DNA from: Pholiota molesta
Taxonomy: Eukaryota > Basidiomycota > Agaricomycetes > Agaricales > Strophariaceae
Length of the DNA: 64,000 bases
Reading direction: 5' to 3'
Assembly (NCBI GenBank): GCA_014925825.1
Contig: JACGCK010000207.1
Location: forward strand, 1-64,000
The notes under the pieces are model-generated. The model saw only the letters and a list, made by a program, of their open reading frames with translations, did no database searches and was not told where the DNA came from. Positions 10,700 to 22,440 of the stretch are shown in pieces. The position numbers and the translations under genes are program-made. Each line of letters starts with the position of its first letter. The first letter of the stretch is position 1.

Positions 10700-12189
10700 A
10701 CAGCGATCGAAGAGGAGCCTCATCATCGTCTGTACAGGTTTCAAGGGATTGATTAAGTGTACGATTATCGATACAACGATACAGTCAAATTGGATACCGA
10801 ATCCTTCGTCCTGACTCCTTTGTCCCTTGATATGTACTTTTTTCACTTCCTCCCCATTTCCACGTCGTTTTCGTTCACCTGGCGCTTGAAATTACTGGAG
10901 TGGGTAGTGGAGGAGGCTTGAGAAGGGAAGAAGGTGGTAGTTGGCCAGGTGCTACGTGTGAAGGCAAGGTGACGGCGACGTCAATCGGAGTTTGATCCAA
11001 TTCTTACTCCGATCGACTGAATTAGCGCCCGTCGAGCGCCAGTGTATCTCTTTCCTTTAGCCATTTGTCACTTGGCAGCGTATACTTACAATGTTTGTCG
11101 CTATCTTGTTTAGTCATTGAGGCACCACGCTGGCCAGCCTTTGCCGCCGCAGTGATGTTCATAGATATGAATGAGCGGCTGAATCATAGATATGAATGGA
11201 AATATGTTGATCATCTCCCAATTGGCTGGATGGTATGGACTGGCTAAAGTTAGTGCTTTGTGGGCGTAGAATATGCGCGCCGAAACCTCATGGACATGAC
11301 ACTTGCACAAGGCGTGGACTAAGTTGCGTCGACATACCTTATGTAGTTATCTGGTAGTCAATAAAAAAGATCCGGAGTGGAAGAGAACGATCATCCAAAT
11401 TTAGGACGTACAGTGCGCCTAAATTGACAACTTACGACACGTATGCACACATTGCGACATGCTGCTGCAAGTCTAATTTGCGATCATATCCGTGATCGCG
11501 GCCGGATTCAGAATTATTCTTACGCTACCGCGGTACAAACGTTCATCATATAGATCTTCGGGTGGCATGAGTAACAGCAAATTTTCTTCTGCATTGCCTG
11601 AGCGCGGCGAGATATCTCGACATCAGTGATACGTTCTACTGAGTAATACGTTCTACTTGGACAAATGTAGTATTCGCCTCAACACGTTTTTGTTTGTCAC
11701 ATACGCGATGCAGGGCAATGCTACTAGATGGTCTGATTTGCAGTTTGTACACGTTCTTTCTAAACTGGGCATCGGCAGGAGTTTCGAGCGGGCACGGGTA
11801 AAAGGCAGTGTGCCAGCAGTGAGGGGAAGTGTGTGCGTGAGTGTGCGTGAGAATGCGTGAAGGTGAGTGAGAATGAGTGAATAATGAGTGAAGGTGAGTG
11901 GGTAACGAGTGAAGATGAGTGAGGGTGCGTCAGTGCGTCAGTGAGTGGTGCGTGAAGCTTTGAAGGGGCCAAGCCGACGACCTTTGTACGGCCTCTAATA
12001 CTACCCCAGGAGGCCAGACAACATCAAAATACATGTTATATTCAAGTTAATTGTTCTATACTTCGACTAGATTGTATATAAACTCTTTATACAGTTCTGT
12101 TATGAGCTACACATTTCGCGCGCTCAATAATCAGCTGCGCCCCTGCAAAGCTTGCTAGCTGGTGCATCGTCTGGTTCAATGATGGCGAT

Positions 12190-12770
12190 GGAAGGAATGA
12201 AAGGTGTGCGGCCGTCGAACTCCGCATAAGAGAGTCCGACGCGATGCAAGCCGCATAAGGCCTTGCATCGTCAGGTTCCCGGTTCCTTCGCGCCTCAGTC
12301 AACCACCCCGTCCTCCGCGCCCCCCATCGCTAACTGCGTCGCCATCTGCGCCGGCCGCAGTCGCATCGGTGCGCCGCGTCGAGCGCTTGTCGTTGGCGCG
12401 GCTCCAGCGGAGCACGATACGCATGCTGCTCACACAGATGATCACGGAAGGGCGGCGGTCGGGCTCGGTACGTCTGCTACTGTCGAAGGCACGGCGGCGA
12501 CCTGGTGCAGCAGCGCCTCCGCGAGTGTTCCGGCGTTGGTGTTGGTGTTGCCGGCGTCGTGGAACGCGTCCAGCCTCCGCGAAGCCTGCCAGCTGGCCCG
12601 CGAGCTCGTGCGTCCTTTCCGCCTGCGAAGGCGTGGCGTTCGGGCTCAGTACATCTGCTGTACGTCCGCTGCTCTCAAAGAGGTGGCGGCCAGGCTCAAT
12701 ACATCTGCTGCTCGTTGAACATTCCTTGCCCGGCCGCGTCATCGGGCGGCGGTGTTGATTGGCAGAGGGT
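12190..12770. other. GC-rich core of the TIR element
   Basis: This island is open in several frames and has imperfect repeats of CGGGCTCAGTACATCTGCTG (near 12460, 12640 and 12690). The surrounding element is AT-richer and made of GTGAGTG-type repeats. It might be captured host sequence, as in Pack-type elements, but I cannot identify a source gene. Confidence 0.35.
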
Positions 12771-13019
12771 CGGAGGGCGGGGATGAAGGGACAAGTGGAC
12801 TACGCATCGTAGCCTGGAAATCACGATCTAAAACGTAGATAGTGAGTATGTTGTTTTGTACACGGAAATCAAAGCTTACCTTTGGAGTCATGTAAGTGCG
12901 AGATTGAGAACATAAGTGTGTAACGGTGGGTGAAATACAAGTGAGTGAGTGCAATTGCTAAAAAAATATAAGTGAGTGAGCGTAAGTGAAGGAAAATAAC
13001 AAGTGAGTGATAACTGCAC

Positions 13020-13350
13020 TTACTTCTAATTAAATGAGTGATAGACGGGTGAGGATGAGTGGGGATATGAAAGAGTGCGTGAGGGTGCGTGAGGGTGCGT
13101 GAAGGTGCGTGCGAGTGCGTGAGTGCGTGAGCAAAAGTGAGTGAGAGTGCGTGAGAGTGCGTGAAGAGTGCGTGAGGGTGCGTGAGGGTGCGTGAGGAGT
13201 GCATGAGGATGCACGGTGCAGTGTGGCACGTATGCGCTTGTGGAGCGTCTAACATTGTATACTCACAACCTTGGTGCGTGAGGAGTGCGTGAGGAGTGCG
13301 CGGCGCAGTGTGGCATGTACGCGCTTGTGGAGCGTCTAACATCGTATACT
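13020..13350. repeat. subterminal (GTGCGTGAG)n repeats and a 78-bp direct repeat
   Basis: GTGCGTGAGG-type units run from about 13070 to 13210. Two copies of a segment containing GCGCTTGTGGAGCGTCTAAC then follow, each ending GTATACTCACAA (about 13200-13270 and 13275-13345). The same GTGAGTG motif recurs at 11820-11940 near the left end and inverted near 13765-13850, so it belongs to the mobile element. Confidence 0.7.
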
Positions 13351-13941
13351 CACAAGTTACAACCTTACATGTAATTTGACGTAATTCACGCCAATTATAC
13401 AAACAGTAACTTAGGCTGCGCTGAGCACCTCGCATGTGCCTCGCTTGCCCGACACTTTCCAGACCCAAACCTTCATAGACTTTTTGACGTGATTTATCGT
13501 GATGCAGTGTGCACCTGCCGGACTCAGCACACATGAATACTATCCCTTACACTTATACAACCTATGGAGGTGCCTCATTTGTTAAGAAAACAGTTTTTAA
13601 GGGTAGCTATATACATATAGAATCGATACAGAACAGCTATATACTACCTATATCTCTTGTGCAGTTTTCGCGCGGTGATTTTGTAATGGGAGGTGTAGTT
13701 GAGGCGGTGGGAACTTGTTGCCAAACGGCAGCCGAAGTTGCCGGGCGCAGTGCCGGCCGAAAAAGTGAGTGAGGTGAGTGAGCGCGAGTCGAAAATGAGT
13801 GAAAGTGAGTGCACGCACCCTCACGCACTCTCACGCACCTCACTCATGGGCCACTGCCTTTTCTCATTGCCCGTTTCGAGCCTGAAGTTCATTATCTGAG
13901 TGCTATTAAATTAAATGAGTGCGTTGTAAATTTGAATTCAC

Positions 13942-14226
13942 TTATTGTACGAAAGTCTCATTGTTCTCGTGCCCGATTGACCAAAAAAGTCGAAGAAGAC
14001 TTGTATTCGAGCACGAGGTCACTCGGCAATCCTTGTACACCACCGCTTTAGGTGCACTGTGAGCAGCAGCTGTCAATGCGGCTTCCAAATGTCTGATTGG
14101 TGCTTTATCAAATTTGACCCTGTTCTTAGGATCGAGCCATAACAGGACAGATTCAGTACTCGCCCACAAATTTTGAGTCATCGACACTGAAAACACCGCA
14201 GATATCAAAGGGAGGTGCGCTTTCAT
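13942..14226 (-). CDS. small hypothetical protein, 94 aa, divergent to the 14343 gene
   Basis: An ATG-started frame divergent to the gene at 14343 encodes 94 residues with blocks LWLDPKNRVKFDKAPIRHLE and RVTSCSNTSLLRLFW. In duplicate A (about 2930-2640) the same residues are encoded, but a 7-base length difference (near 2785) shifts the frame after KFDKA. Most other differences between the copies leave the peptide similar, which hints at past coding constraint. I do not recognise a family. It could equally be an exon of a longer gene or a chance ORF in a duplicated promoter. Confidence 0.3.
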   Translation of the reverse strand: MKAHLPLISAVFSVSMTQNLWASTESVLLWLDPKNRVKFDKAPIRHLEAALTAAAHSAPKAVVYKDCRVTSCSNTSLLRLFWSIGHENNETFVQ

Positions 14227-14342
14227 TGCTGACAGAGTAACACGAGGCTTTCTGAGATATGAGATATAAGGCCCGTTCCTTCGTCCGAGTAAAGCATCCC
14301 CTTGTCCCTTTTCTTATTTACACATTCGAATCGAAGCTAATC

Positions 14343-15495
14343 ATGTCTTTATCAACATTTGACGACCTTGTTGAAAGAGGATGTGACGCCCTACGCCGCC
14401 TTTCCCTTGAGCACGGTGAGAACATGATGGACGAGTCCGCTGATGCCTCGCTGTGTAAGTACTTATTTTTCTTGTGGGGGGACTGGGTCCTAATGGTTGC
14501 GCTACGTATCTAGCCGTCGGAATTTCGGAAAGCGAGCCAGGCCTGCTGGCAACTCGTTAGTGTCTTCTTACTCTATGCTTCACATGAAAAATTTACATCA
14601 TTACCACCGCAGCGAACATTTCTGAGCCGTCGGCCCCCTCTTCGTCGCTGAGCTCCGCGTTATGGAACGCTCAACCTCATTTTCTTACAACCCAGCCTCG
14701 CGCATGGGAACCACAGCTTACTGCACTGGACTCGGCGTGGGCTGCAGCCACTGGCGTCGCATCCCGAAGGTTTCCATTCTTCTTGGAACGCGATACAGGT
14801 AAATTTAGACCACATATTGTGCGCGGTCCCTTTGACTTACATTTGCCAATGTAGAAACGGTGCCCACCGTCCCGTTTTCGTTCACCTACACCGAGTACGA
14901 GGCGCACGCAACCAAGGTTCGCGCAATGGAGTCTGAGCGAGATTCATTTGCTAGTTTTGGTGGTGCCTATTTCCCGAACAACACAAGTAAGCAAGATTGT
15001 GCAAATTGAGAATGATATCGTACTGATTCGCAATTAGTCTTTGACCCTTATAATGCAAGAGTCGACGTGGGCCCCAGAACAGCGCCCAGAATGCTAACTT
15101 CTTCTTGCGAGAGGGGATTAGTTTACGAAAACTTCATATTCGACCAGGCCATCGGAGCAGGTAAACGGCCCCGCTCCGATGACGACATCGCTGAGAATGA
15201 GGATTCTCAATCGGCGTCCAGTCAAAGGTAAATTTTAGCATATAACCCCCTGGCAAATTGATGCATCTGACTTTTTGCACACAGGGCGAAGAGGATGAGG
15301 ATGGAACTGCCAGTGCCGCCCCTACGGACGACATGGCAGCACAGGATGAAGACACCGCCTGAAGTCAGAGCTTCCAAGAGAAAAGGTATCACAGCATACC
15401 ATCGCCAGTTTCTGATCGAGAGCGAAATGCCTGAACTGAGGCCGCGTCCAAGGGTGCTCGTGTGGAGACATGCGCCAAGGCGTCGTAGCATTTAA
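14343..15495 (+). CDS. hypothetical protein, six exons, 290 aa
   Basis: Exons 14343-14454, 14514-14555, 14613-14798, 14855-14986, 15038-15227 and 15285-15495 all have GT-AG borders and matching phases, giving a 290-residue frame. It starts MSLSTFDDLVERG and contains a Ser-rich stretch and FSFTYTEYEAHATK. A basic-acidic patch GKRPRSDDDIAENED may be a nuclear signal. The last exon in the chosen phase gives a basic, Arg/Pro-rich tail. The alternative frame would give a short acidic tail ending at 15363 but needs a different junction. No known domain is visible: no homeodomain, HMG box or zinc finger. A duplicate of its promoter and first codons lies at 1633-3068. Confidence 0.6.
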
Positions 15496-17139
15496 GGGTT
15501 TTGGTGCTGTAAAGATTACAAGGTTATAAGATAGAGAATGAAATCGAATTCGGGGCACCACTTACTATCAATGCCATCGCAGAACTCCAGATGGTACGAG
15601 GTCAGAGAAAAGTGAGTGTTTGGTGAGCGGGAAACCTTTGCAATCGATGCGGCCATTGATCGATGTTGGATCGATGTAATTTTATCTTATCTACAACAAA
15701 TCTGCCTCGAGGCCTACAGGAGTATTCTAGGCCGCTATGCATACTTAATCTCAAAATCCAATCCAAAAGCTGTTGACTCAATACATTGTCAGAGACATCG
15801 TCTTTGTGGAAATTGAGATGCTAGCCTAGGTATTCTTGAGGTATTCACACAAACGACTCCTAGACCACGTACGCTAAAAAAACCCGCGATCCCCGTCTCG
15901 CGGGCGGTGACTGTAGTCGCGACAAGCACCTATCCAAAGATGGTCTTCCAAAAAACGCAGAGAAATAATATTTTGTTATGCATCACACTACGCATCACAC
16001 TAACACAAGACCCGACAGAGTGTACGTACACAAAATGAACGCAGGCAGCAAGAACGCAGGCAGGGACAGGCAGGCAAGTACTTAGCCACACAAATATACA
16101 CGCACGCACGCACGCACATCCACATGCTACCCGAATCCGCTCGGCGGGGGAGACGATCTAGTGAGCTTGTTGGGTAGGCCACTCGTGCATACAGACCAGA
16201 TCAGACGTCGTTGTCCTCAACGCCGCATGCACGAGCACAGCGCGCGTCCCCTGAAACGTCCCCCGGGTTCAGGACATTGTATCCGGATAGTAGTAGTAGT
16301 AGGCGCAGGTGCACGCGAGGCAGATACGGAAGCGAAAAAGAAAAAAAGGAATAATACGCAACACGATGACGAGGGCGCAAGAACGGCCGGCATCACCAGT
16401 AATAATAAAATAAAACAAAAAAAGGGGAGGGAGATAGGAGCATGTAACATGGTATCAAGAAATAAGGGCATCGGGAGCGGAAGGTCCGGCGGTGTTCAAG
16501 GCTTGAACACGGCAGAGTGGTGGTAGTAAGATACGGAAGCGCATGAAGAACGTCACGGATCAACGAATGTGGGGGTGCCCCGTCACAGGGGGCAAAACGC
16601 AGTAACACGAACACGCAGCATTAATTAACAAGGAGGTGGGGCGGAGGGTACATATACTACAGGCAGCGCAGGGGTGGATGGGGCGCCGCCAACGAAGGAA
16701 GGAAGGATGAAAGGAAGGAAGAGGGGGATATGTGAGTAGGAACAGCGGCGGGCGACGCGGAATCGCAGCCGTCGACAGAGAGTCCATAGTCTGCAGGGTC
16801 GTAGACGGGATGAAACGTAGGGATGGGGCGGAGGAGGTAGGGTGGATATATGTAGGTCGTAACGGAAGCGACGAAGTGAGGGTAACGGAGTGAATAAATC
16901 GGCGTATGGACGGCGACGTGTCAGCATCGATCGACCGCACGCCCAAAAAACAACCGAAGAAAGAGACAAGAGTGGCGAAGACGGAAGCGATGAAGGGGAG
17001 GGCAACGGAGTAAATAGGCGTACGGCCGGCGACGTGGCATCGATGGACCGAACGCCCAAAACACAGCGGAAGAAAGAGACAGGCACGGCGAAGAAGTCAT
17101 TATTGGCAAGGAGCAGGCGACAACTCATCCTTCCCCAAA
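15496..17139. other. intergenic, contains a 119-bp tandem repeat
   Basis: No gene is visible. 16865-16983 and 16984-17096 are two imperfect copies of a 119-bp unit that starts GAAGCGA and includes GGCGACGTG and CGAACGCCCAAAA or its variant. A (ACGC)n microsatellite lies near 16100. Low-complexity ORFs on both strands look non-coding; part may be 3' UTR of the next gene. Confidence 0.6.
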
Positions 17140-19331
17140 TCACTCATTCGCCACCTATCCAAAAAAAAAAATCAGCATCTCAACCCAAACCCCCAAGCCC
17201 AAAAACCAAAAAACAGACCTTCAACACCCGCCTCGGCTCCTCCTCCACCACACTATCCCTCCTCTCCCCCTCCTCCTCCAAATCCTCCCCGCCGAACGGA
17301 TTCGGCAGCGCCTCCGCGCCGTGGTGCGCCGGCGCCGCGTCCTCCGCGACGTACCCGCCATACGCGGCGTCGTCGTCGTCGTCCCCGCCCACGGAGTACC
17401 GGCTCGCGTCCGAGTGCGCTGGCTGCGCCTGCTGCTGTTGCTGTTGGTGCGGTTGCTGTGGGGCGTAGGAGGGCTCCTGGTGCTGTTGTGGATACTGCGC
17501 CTGCTGGGCGGGGTAGGCCTGGTACTGTTGCTGCGGCTGCTGCTGCTGCTCGTACTGCTGGTACCCACCCTGCTGGGGCTGCTGCTGATACTGCACGGAC
17601 CGGCTCCGGTCCAGATTTCCATACTCCTGCTGGGCGCCGGGGTACGGCTGGTACGCCCCGCCGTACTGCGCCGCGGACGGGCCCCTCGAGAGCCCCGCGC
17701 CCGCGCCCGCCGCGTGCGCGCCCATCCCCGCCGCCTCCAGGATGTCCAAATGCCTCGCCTGCCCCCCGCCGGCGGCGAACGCCGCATACGGCGCGCCCCC
17801 GTCCTGCAGCCCCGCCGCGTACCCTCCATCGCCCGCGACCCGCCCGCTCCGCGCCCGGGCGACGCCGATGCCCGCGGCCCCCGCGGCGCCGGCGTACGGG
17901 TCGAACAGCTCCCCGGGCCCCGGGCCATCGCCGCGCGGGGAGATCTCGCGCATGTTGTACGTCTCCCCGTGGCTGCCGACGCTCATCGCCGGCTGCCCGA
18001 ACGTGCCGTGGCTCGACACATCGCTGTACTGCCCGTACCCACCGCCCTCCTTCTGCCCGTACCCACCGCTCGCATCACCACCCCCGCCGCCGTACCCGGA
18101 GCGCCCGGCGCCGGCGGCGGGGCCGTACTCGTCGTCCTCGTCGTCGAGGAAGACGGGCTGCGGCGCGGACGCGGCCTCGAGCGTCGCCGCGGCGAGCTCG
18201 CGGTCGAACTTGCGCGCGCGGCGCCGGCGGATGCTGTTCGTGATCAGCGCGATGGCGAGCGCGAGGAGGATGAGGCCCGCGACGGAGAACACGCCCGCGA
18301 CGGCGCCCGTGTTGGCGAAGAATCTACATAGTGGGGGGAAGAAGGGCGGGGTGAGCGGGGATCGGCAACGTGCGTGGGGATATAAATAGAAGGAAGCGAA
18401 ACGCTGGCAGATGCTGATGTGGGGGAAATGATGACAAGTGGAAAGCGCGAGCAAGAAGACGGGCGAGCAGCTGGGAACTATGTCTGCACTGGCACGCACA
18501 AAGAATAGCAGGGGGGAAAACATATAACCGATGTTCTGGTGTGGGATTCGAGCACTCGGTCATGGGCATAACGAGAAGAGCAGATTTGGCAGAAGGACAA
18601 GGGAATCGAGGTATGAAGGACGCGCAAGGAATGGAGATGATGCCCACTCTCCGTCCAAACTCTCAACAAGGAGCACGCAACGTATCAATGATGTATATGG
18701 CGAGATCATGCCTCCATCTGAGTCCATCACGCGCACTCGGCAGTATAAACACCGTGTAACACCCCGAACCGGGAATACCGCGAAACCCAAAATCACACAA
18801 CCAGAGAAGGACAATGACGTGGAAAAGTGTAGGACGAGATGCTCACCCTTTGGATTTACTAGAGGTACTAGTTTGAGAAGCAGCTGCGAGGCCCGGCGTC
18901 GACGAAATGAACTGGGTCGATGTCTGGATGACGACGCTGGGCTGGGTCGTAGTCGGCGTCACAGCCGGAGGTGTGGTAACAACAGCTGAGGTGCTAGTAG
19001 AGGTCGAAGTAGTGGTCGGCGGAGGCGTAGAGCTCGTAGTGGTGTTGCTGGTAGACGAGGTGGTCGAAGTCGTCGTCGGAGGTGGAGGCGAAGAGGTGGT
19101 GGTGGTGGAGGTGGTGGAGGTTGTAGTAGGCGGCGGCGGCGGAGGGGAGCTGGTCGTTGAGGTGGTAGTGGTGATCGAGGTCGTGGTACTGGCGAAGAGG
19201 TCAGGCTGGATGGATAGCAGGGAGCGGGGGTGACTCACGGGGGCCCTGTGGGGAAGCCTGGATGGGCATCGTGAGCTACGGCGGGGAGAGATGGCAGAGG
19301 GATACGCACCGGTAATGGGGATGGTGGCCAT
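17140..19331 (-). CDS. Ser/Thr-rich single-pass membrane protein
   Basis: Three exons on the minus strand (19331-18847, 18323-17219, 17154-17140) give 534 residues. Residues ~50-155 are almost pure Thr/Ser/Pro, the pattern of an O-glycosylated cell-wall-spanning stalk. A transmembrane helix lies at ~169-192, followed by RRRRARKFDRE as a cytosolic stop-transfer. A Gly/Gln/Tyr-rich cytoplasmic tail follows, ending EEPRRVLKV and ANE from a 5-codon last exon. The last exon is supported by the diverged copy at 988-1002, which encodes VVNE in the same position. The layout resembles Mid2/Wsc-type wall sensors, but the cysteine-rich WSC domain is absent, so that role is only a suggestion. Intron 1 is long (523 bp). 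No clear signal peptide follows the chosen start, so a short upstream exon may be missing. Confidence 0.7.
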
Positions 19332-21266
19332 ATTGATTTATAGATGGCTATAGCATGCAAGAGATAAAGAGCGTGGAGGGGCAAGGATTGGAAGGGAACA
19401 ACAACTGTCGCCTGAGAATTTTCCAACAACACAATATCATGAGGTCCCTTAGCTAAGCCGCCCAAAAATAGAATCACCCCACTTTGCTCCTTCCACCACC
19501 TACCGCCCACTCCCAATCGCTCTCCTTCGTTCATGTCTCTCATGTTAGTAAGAGGGTAGAAAGCTCTCCTTCAACCCGCGCTCAACCATTTCTCGGTATC
19601 CAATATTCAGCGTTCGCTCATGTGTTTATCCACACCATACCCTACTGCCACGAAGCAGATTCTTCTTTTTTTAGACGACCTTCTTAGGTCTGTCGAAGGA
19701 GATATTTACAGAGGCATATCGACCTCGCTGACCGGTACGAAGCGCTTCATCGATATCCACTCGCCGGCTCAACTGACTGTTTCCAGCAACTGCGCTCTAC
19801 GTGTCTTTTAAAGACTCTCATCTATTCTTTTGACCACTGCTGGTGGATGACCTTCTCCGAATCCTAATTTGGATACGCACCAGAAGAATTGCTGTGGTGC
19901 GTTTGCGCGCGAGGCGCCGTCTTGTGACTTCGTTTTGCATGCTGGCCTGTTCAAAGATAGCCGCGCCCGCGTTTGAAGGCGCGTCGATGCCTTAACAAAA
20001 AGATTGACTCACTCGTCACAGGAAGGTGCATTCAGAGAAACTTATAGATACTCAAGTCCTAGGTAAACTCTGAGCTGTGGAATATCGTTGAATAGAGAAC
20101 AATACCTCATGTGTTACAACTTTCCGTAATTGCGTTCAACTTGAACTTGGACCAACTTCCACCTCTGCGAAACGTACGTTACCTAATAGCGCTTCGATTC
20201 TACGGACATCGCTTGCATTTCAGCTGACGCCTCTATCAACTATAGCTACTCATTGACTCTACACAAGCTCTACACGAAGCCCAAACTCAAGCCGAAGTCA
20301 GTTCCTAGTGGCAAAGAATTGCGCATAGTAAGATATTAATGGAAAAGAAGCCACGTAGTGGCCATGGTAGTTGCATGGCACGAGCATATGCTCGTTCGTT
20401 CACGCGCTCCCCAAACGCAAAACGCTTGCTGGAGTCCGGAGAAAAAAAACGCATCCCAAGCACTGACATTCCACAGATTCCAATCGTTTTAGGGTCTGTC
20501 GTGCGTCGATCATGTCTGAATATCTTGATCTTGCTGTTACAGACTTACAGTCTTACGAAGTGGTTCATATGGATGGCTAATCGCCTGTCTCGGAGGCTTC
20601 CATTACTCCGTTCCGTGCGGCTCTACAACAGGGAACTTATGGATCTGCGTCGAGCGAGTGTGCATGGCACTCAACGACTTCTTTCGAACCCTGTAAGAGC
20701 AAGATTTTCCCTATTAGAAATGCAATCAAAGCTCGTTGCTGGGCCTAAGCTGCGTCTAAATAATTCGTTTATTCCCATTTTAGCACCTTTCGATCTCCAT
20801 CGTACCCCCTTCACTGCGCTGCTAGATCTCGCAACACCCAATACACCCTAAGTAGAACTTGAATGCTTATATCTGAGCACATGCAAGTGAGCACTGAACA
20901 TGTTCTATTCTGATTCACCATCCACGTCGACTCGCAACACGAACGCCCGAATCCTTCGCTTCTCTTGCGCTGGCGTCTGATTTATCTAGCGTCTCGATAT
21001 TGCACCATCTCGTACAATCGAAGCTACCGATGTCGTCCAAAAGAAACGCCGGTATTCGACACTGCTCCACCCCCGTTCCAAAAGTAAACGGAATACCTTA
21101 TGGAGGAACGATCGTCGACCAGCGCGCTTGAATTGCTCTGAGAGGAATAGTAGAATAAGGAATCGCCGACCCCGCAAAAGCAATAGTCCTCGACGCCCAG
21201 GTGCGAAGTCGCATGTGCTGCTCTCTAGCACTTATAGTGCCTGTAACTGACAGCTACGGTCCAACG
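19332..21266. other. intergenic, no gene supported
   Basis: A 170-codon open frame at 20339-20851 is basic and leucine-rich without a recognisable domain or conserved start context. I see no repeat or RNA gene. Confidence 0.45.
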
Positions 21267-21274
21267 CATAAAAG
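21267..21274 (+). promoter_or_regulatory. TATA-like box of the HsbA gene
   Basis: CATAAAAG lies 88 bases upstream of the ATG, within a pyrimidine-rich leader (CCCCACCCCCACCCC) typical of highly expressed fungal genes. Confidence 0.45.
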
Positions 21275-21361
21275 CAGCCCCACCCCCACCCCTCGCACTC
21301 CAGAATCCCTCAGCGCACCCCACCTGCCCAAGTCAACATACACATACACCCCCAACGCACA

Positions 21362-22241
21362 ATGGTTCTGATCACCCGCCCCTTCCTCGCGCTGCTCTCG
21401 TTCACCGGCGCGGCGCTGGGGAGCGTCGCGAAGATCGAGGCCGACCTCGCGAGCATGGCGAAGGCGGTCACCACGCTCAACAGCGCGATCACCAGCTTCC
21501 CGAGCACGGGCGGGACGCTCGCGCAGGCGCTGGTGCGTTCTTTCGCGTTATTTTGATATGAGGTGCATGTTCATGTATGGATGTGGATGGGGTATGTGGT
21601 GTGCAGACGATCCATGAAGAGACGCTGAGCCTCGCCGGGTCCCTGAAGACGACTACGGGCGATGTGACGGTGCGTCCTCAGGCTGGTGTTGGGTGATACA
21701 TTAACACGGAGGTACTTATGGCTCGTGGCTTGTGTGATGTTTGACTTTCTAGGCGACGGCGGCGTTCAGCGTTGCGGATGGCACGTCCATTCTGACGACC
21801 GTCAAGGCGATCGAGCCCGACATCCTCAGCGCGCTGAAAGAAGTCATCGCTAAGAAAGCAGCGTTTGTTGGTACGTGCAGACAAACTTGAAACCCCCCAC
21901 TCCCTGCCCCCATCCACCGTCGCCCGCCATGGATCACAACACGCTCGCTCATTACATCCCGAACTAGCGCTCCCCGTAAGCGGCGTCCCCAAGTTGGTCT
22001 ATGAAGATTTGATGTACCTCAACGGAAACGCGACGTTGCTCGCCAACGGCCTCATCAAGAACAGCCCGGTGCGTGTCCCTGTCCCTCGAGACCGGATGCC
22101 TGCCAGCGCAGTTGCTGACCGTCAGGGAATCACTTTTTTTTTTGACTCCAGTCCTCGCTCGTCGCGGATGCGACTACGGTGAAGACCAACATCGGCTCCG
22201 CGATGGCGGTGGCTATCTCTGCGTATGCGGCGTATGCGTGA
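21362..22241 (+). CDS. hydrophobic surface-binding protein A (HsbA) family, secreted
   Basis: Five exons (21362-21532, 21607-21669, 21753-21870, 21968-22068, 22152-22241) with GT-AG borders and matching phases give 180 residues. Residues 1-20 (MVLITRPFLALLSFTGAALG) are a signal peptide. The mature protein is helical and Ala/Leu/Thr-rich with the family pattern: an N-terminal IEADLASMAKAVTTLNSAI helix, a central TTVKAIEPDILSALKEVIAK segment and a C-terminal VKTNIGSAMAVAISAYA helix. It has no cysteines, unlike hydrophobins. HsbA of Aspergillus binds hydrophobic surfaces and recruits cutinase; mushroom genomes have many copies of the family. Length and architecture are normal. The ATG follows a pyrimidine-rich leader and TATA-like box. 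Confidence 0.88.
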
Positions 22242-22440
22242 ACGGTTTGTGGGAGGTGGCGGATGCATGGCGTGATAGCGTACGTGGGTGGTGTAGGAGT
22301 CGGTTGTGTGAATATCTAGTATTCCGGTTTTCAAAAAGAAGGTGTATCTGCAGTGTGCATGGATGAGCGAGCAGCCGAGTGTTTGTGATAACTTTGAGGA
22401 CCAAAAATTTGAATGGCCGAATGGGTTTCTGGCTTCTTAT

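Larger units (their letters stand above)
7190..10790. repeat. left arm of inverted segmental duplication
   Basis: This segment is an inverted copy of about 45640-49240. Order and orientation are mirrored: GH131 (minus) and F-box (plus) here, F-box (minus) and GH131 (plus) there. Exons, introns, the ~1-kb divergent intergenic region and the 3' flank of the F-box gene all align. The left edge lies inside GH131 intron 5, close to the acceptor. The right edge lies about 90 bases past the F-box stop, where duplicate A-prime begins. Confidence 0.9.
11781..13881. mobile_element. 2.08-kb TIR element with 9-bp target duplication (Mutator-like?)
   Basis: The element covers 11790-13872. The ends are inverted: each starts GGGCA, then five partly different bases, then AAAAGGCAGTG (17 of 21 positions agree). 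Both ends continue into GTGAGTG/GTGCGTGAG subterminal repeats. GTTTCGAGC flanks it on both sides (11781-11789 and 13873-13881), and the paralogous empty site at 2555-2563 has a single GTTCCGAGC. A 9-bp duplication is typical of Mutator-like elements; an 8-bp reading would suggest hAT or Merlin. I find no transposase frame, so it is non-autonomous. It carries a GC-rich core (about 12190-12770) that differs in composition from the rest. Confidence 0.8.
10792..14375. repeat. segmental duplicate A-prime, split by a transposon
   Basis: It aligns with 1633-3068 in three blocks (10792-11500, 11727-11789, 13873-14375). The gap between the last two blocks is filled exactly by the 2083-bp element at 11790-13872. 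The gap 11501-11726 is unrelated sequence. This copy leads into the complete gene at 14343, so it looks like the original arrangement and 1633-3068 the partial copy. Confidence 0.8.

Noticed and set aside
14343..15495. Mating-type homeodomain gene
   Set aside because: A divergent pair with a multi-exon gene suggested HD1/HD2, but there is no WFxNxR homeodomain helix in any exon.
17321..18331. 336-codon plus-strand frame opposite the membrane-protein gene
   Set aside because: Arg/Leu/Val-rich shadow of the Gly/Gln-rich cytoplasmic tail. The minus-strand frame has the transmembrane helix, splice sites and a conserved paralogous fragment.
20339..20851. 170-codon plus-strand frame
   Set aside because: Basic, leucine-rich composition without domain, plausible introns or signal. 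It lies in an otherwise non-coding tract.
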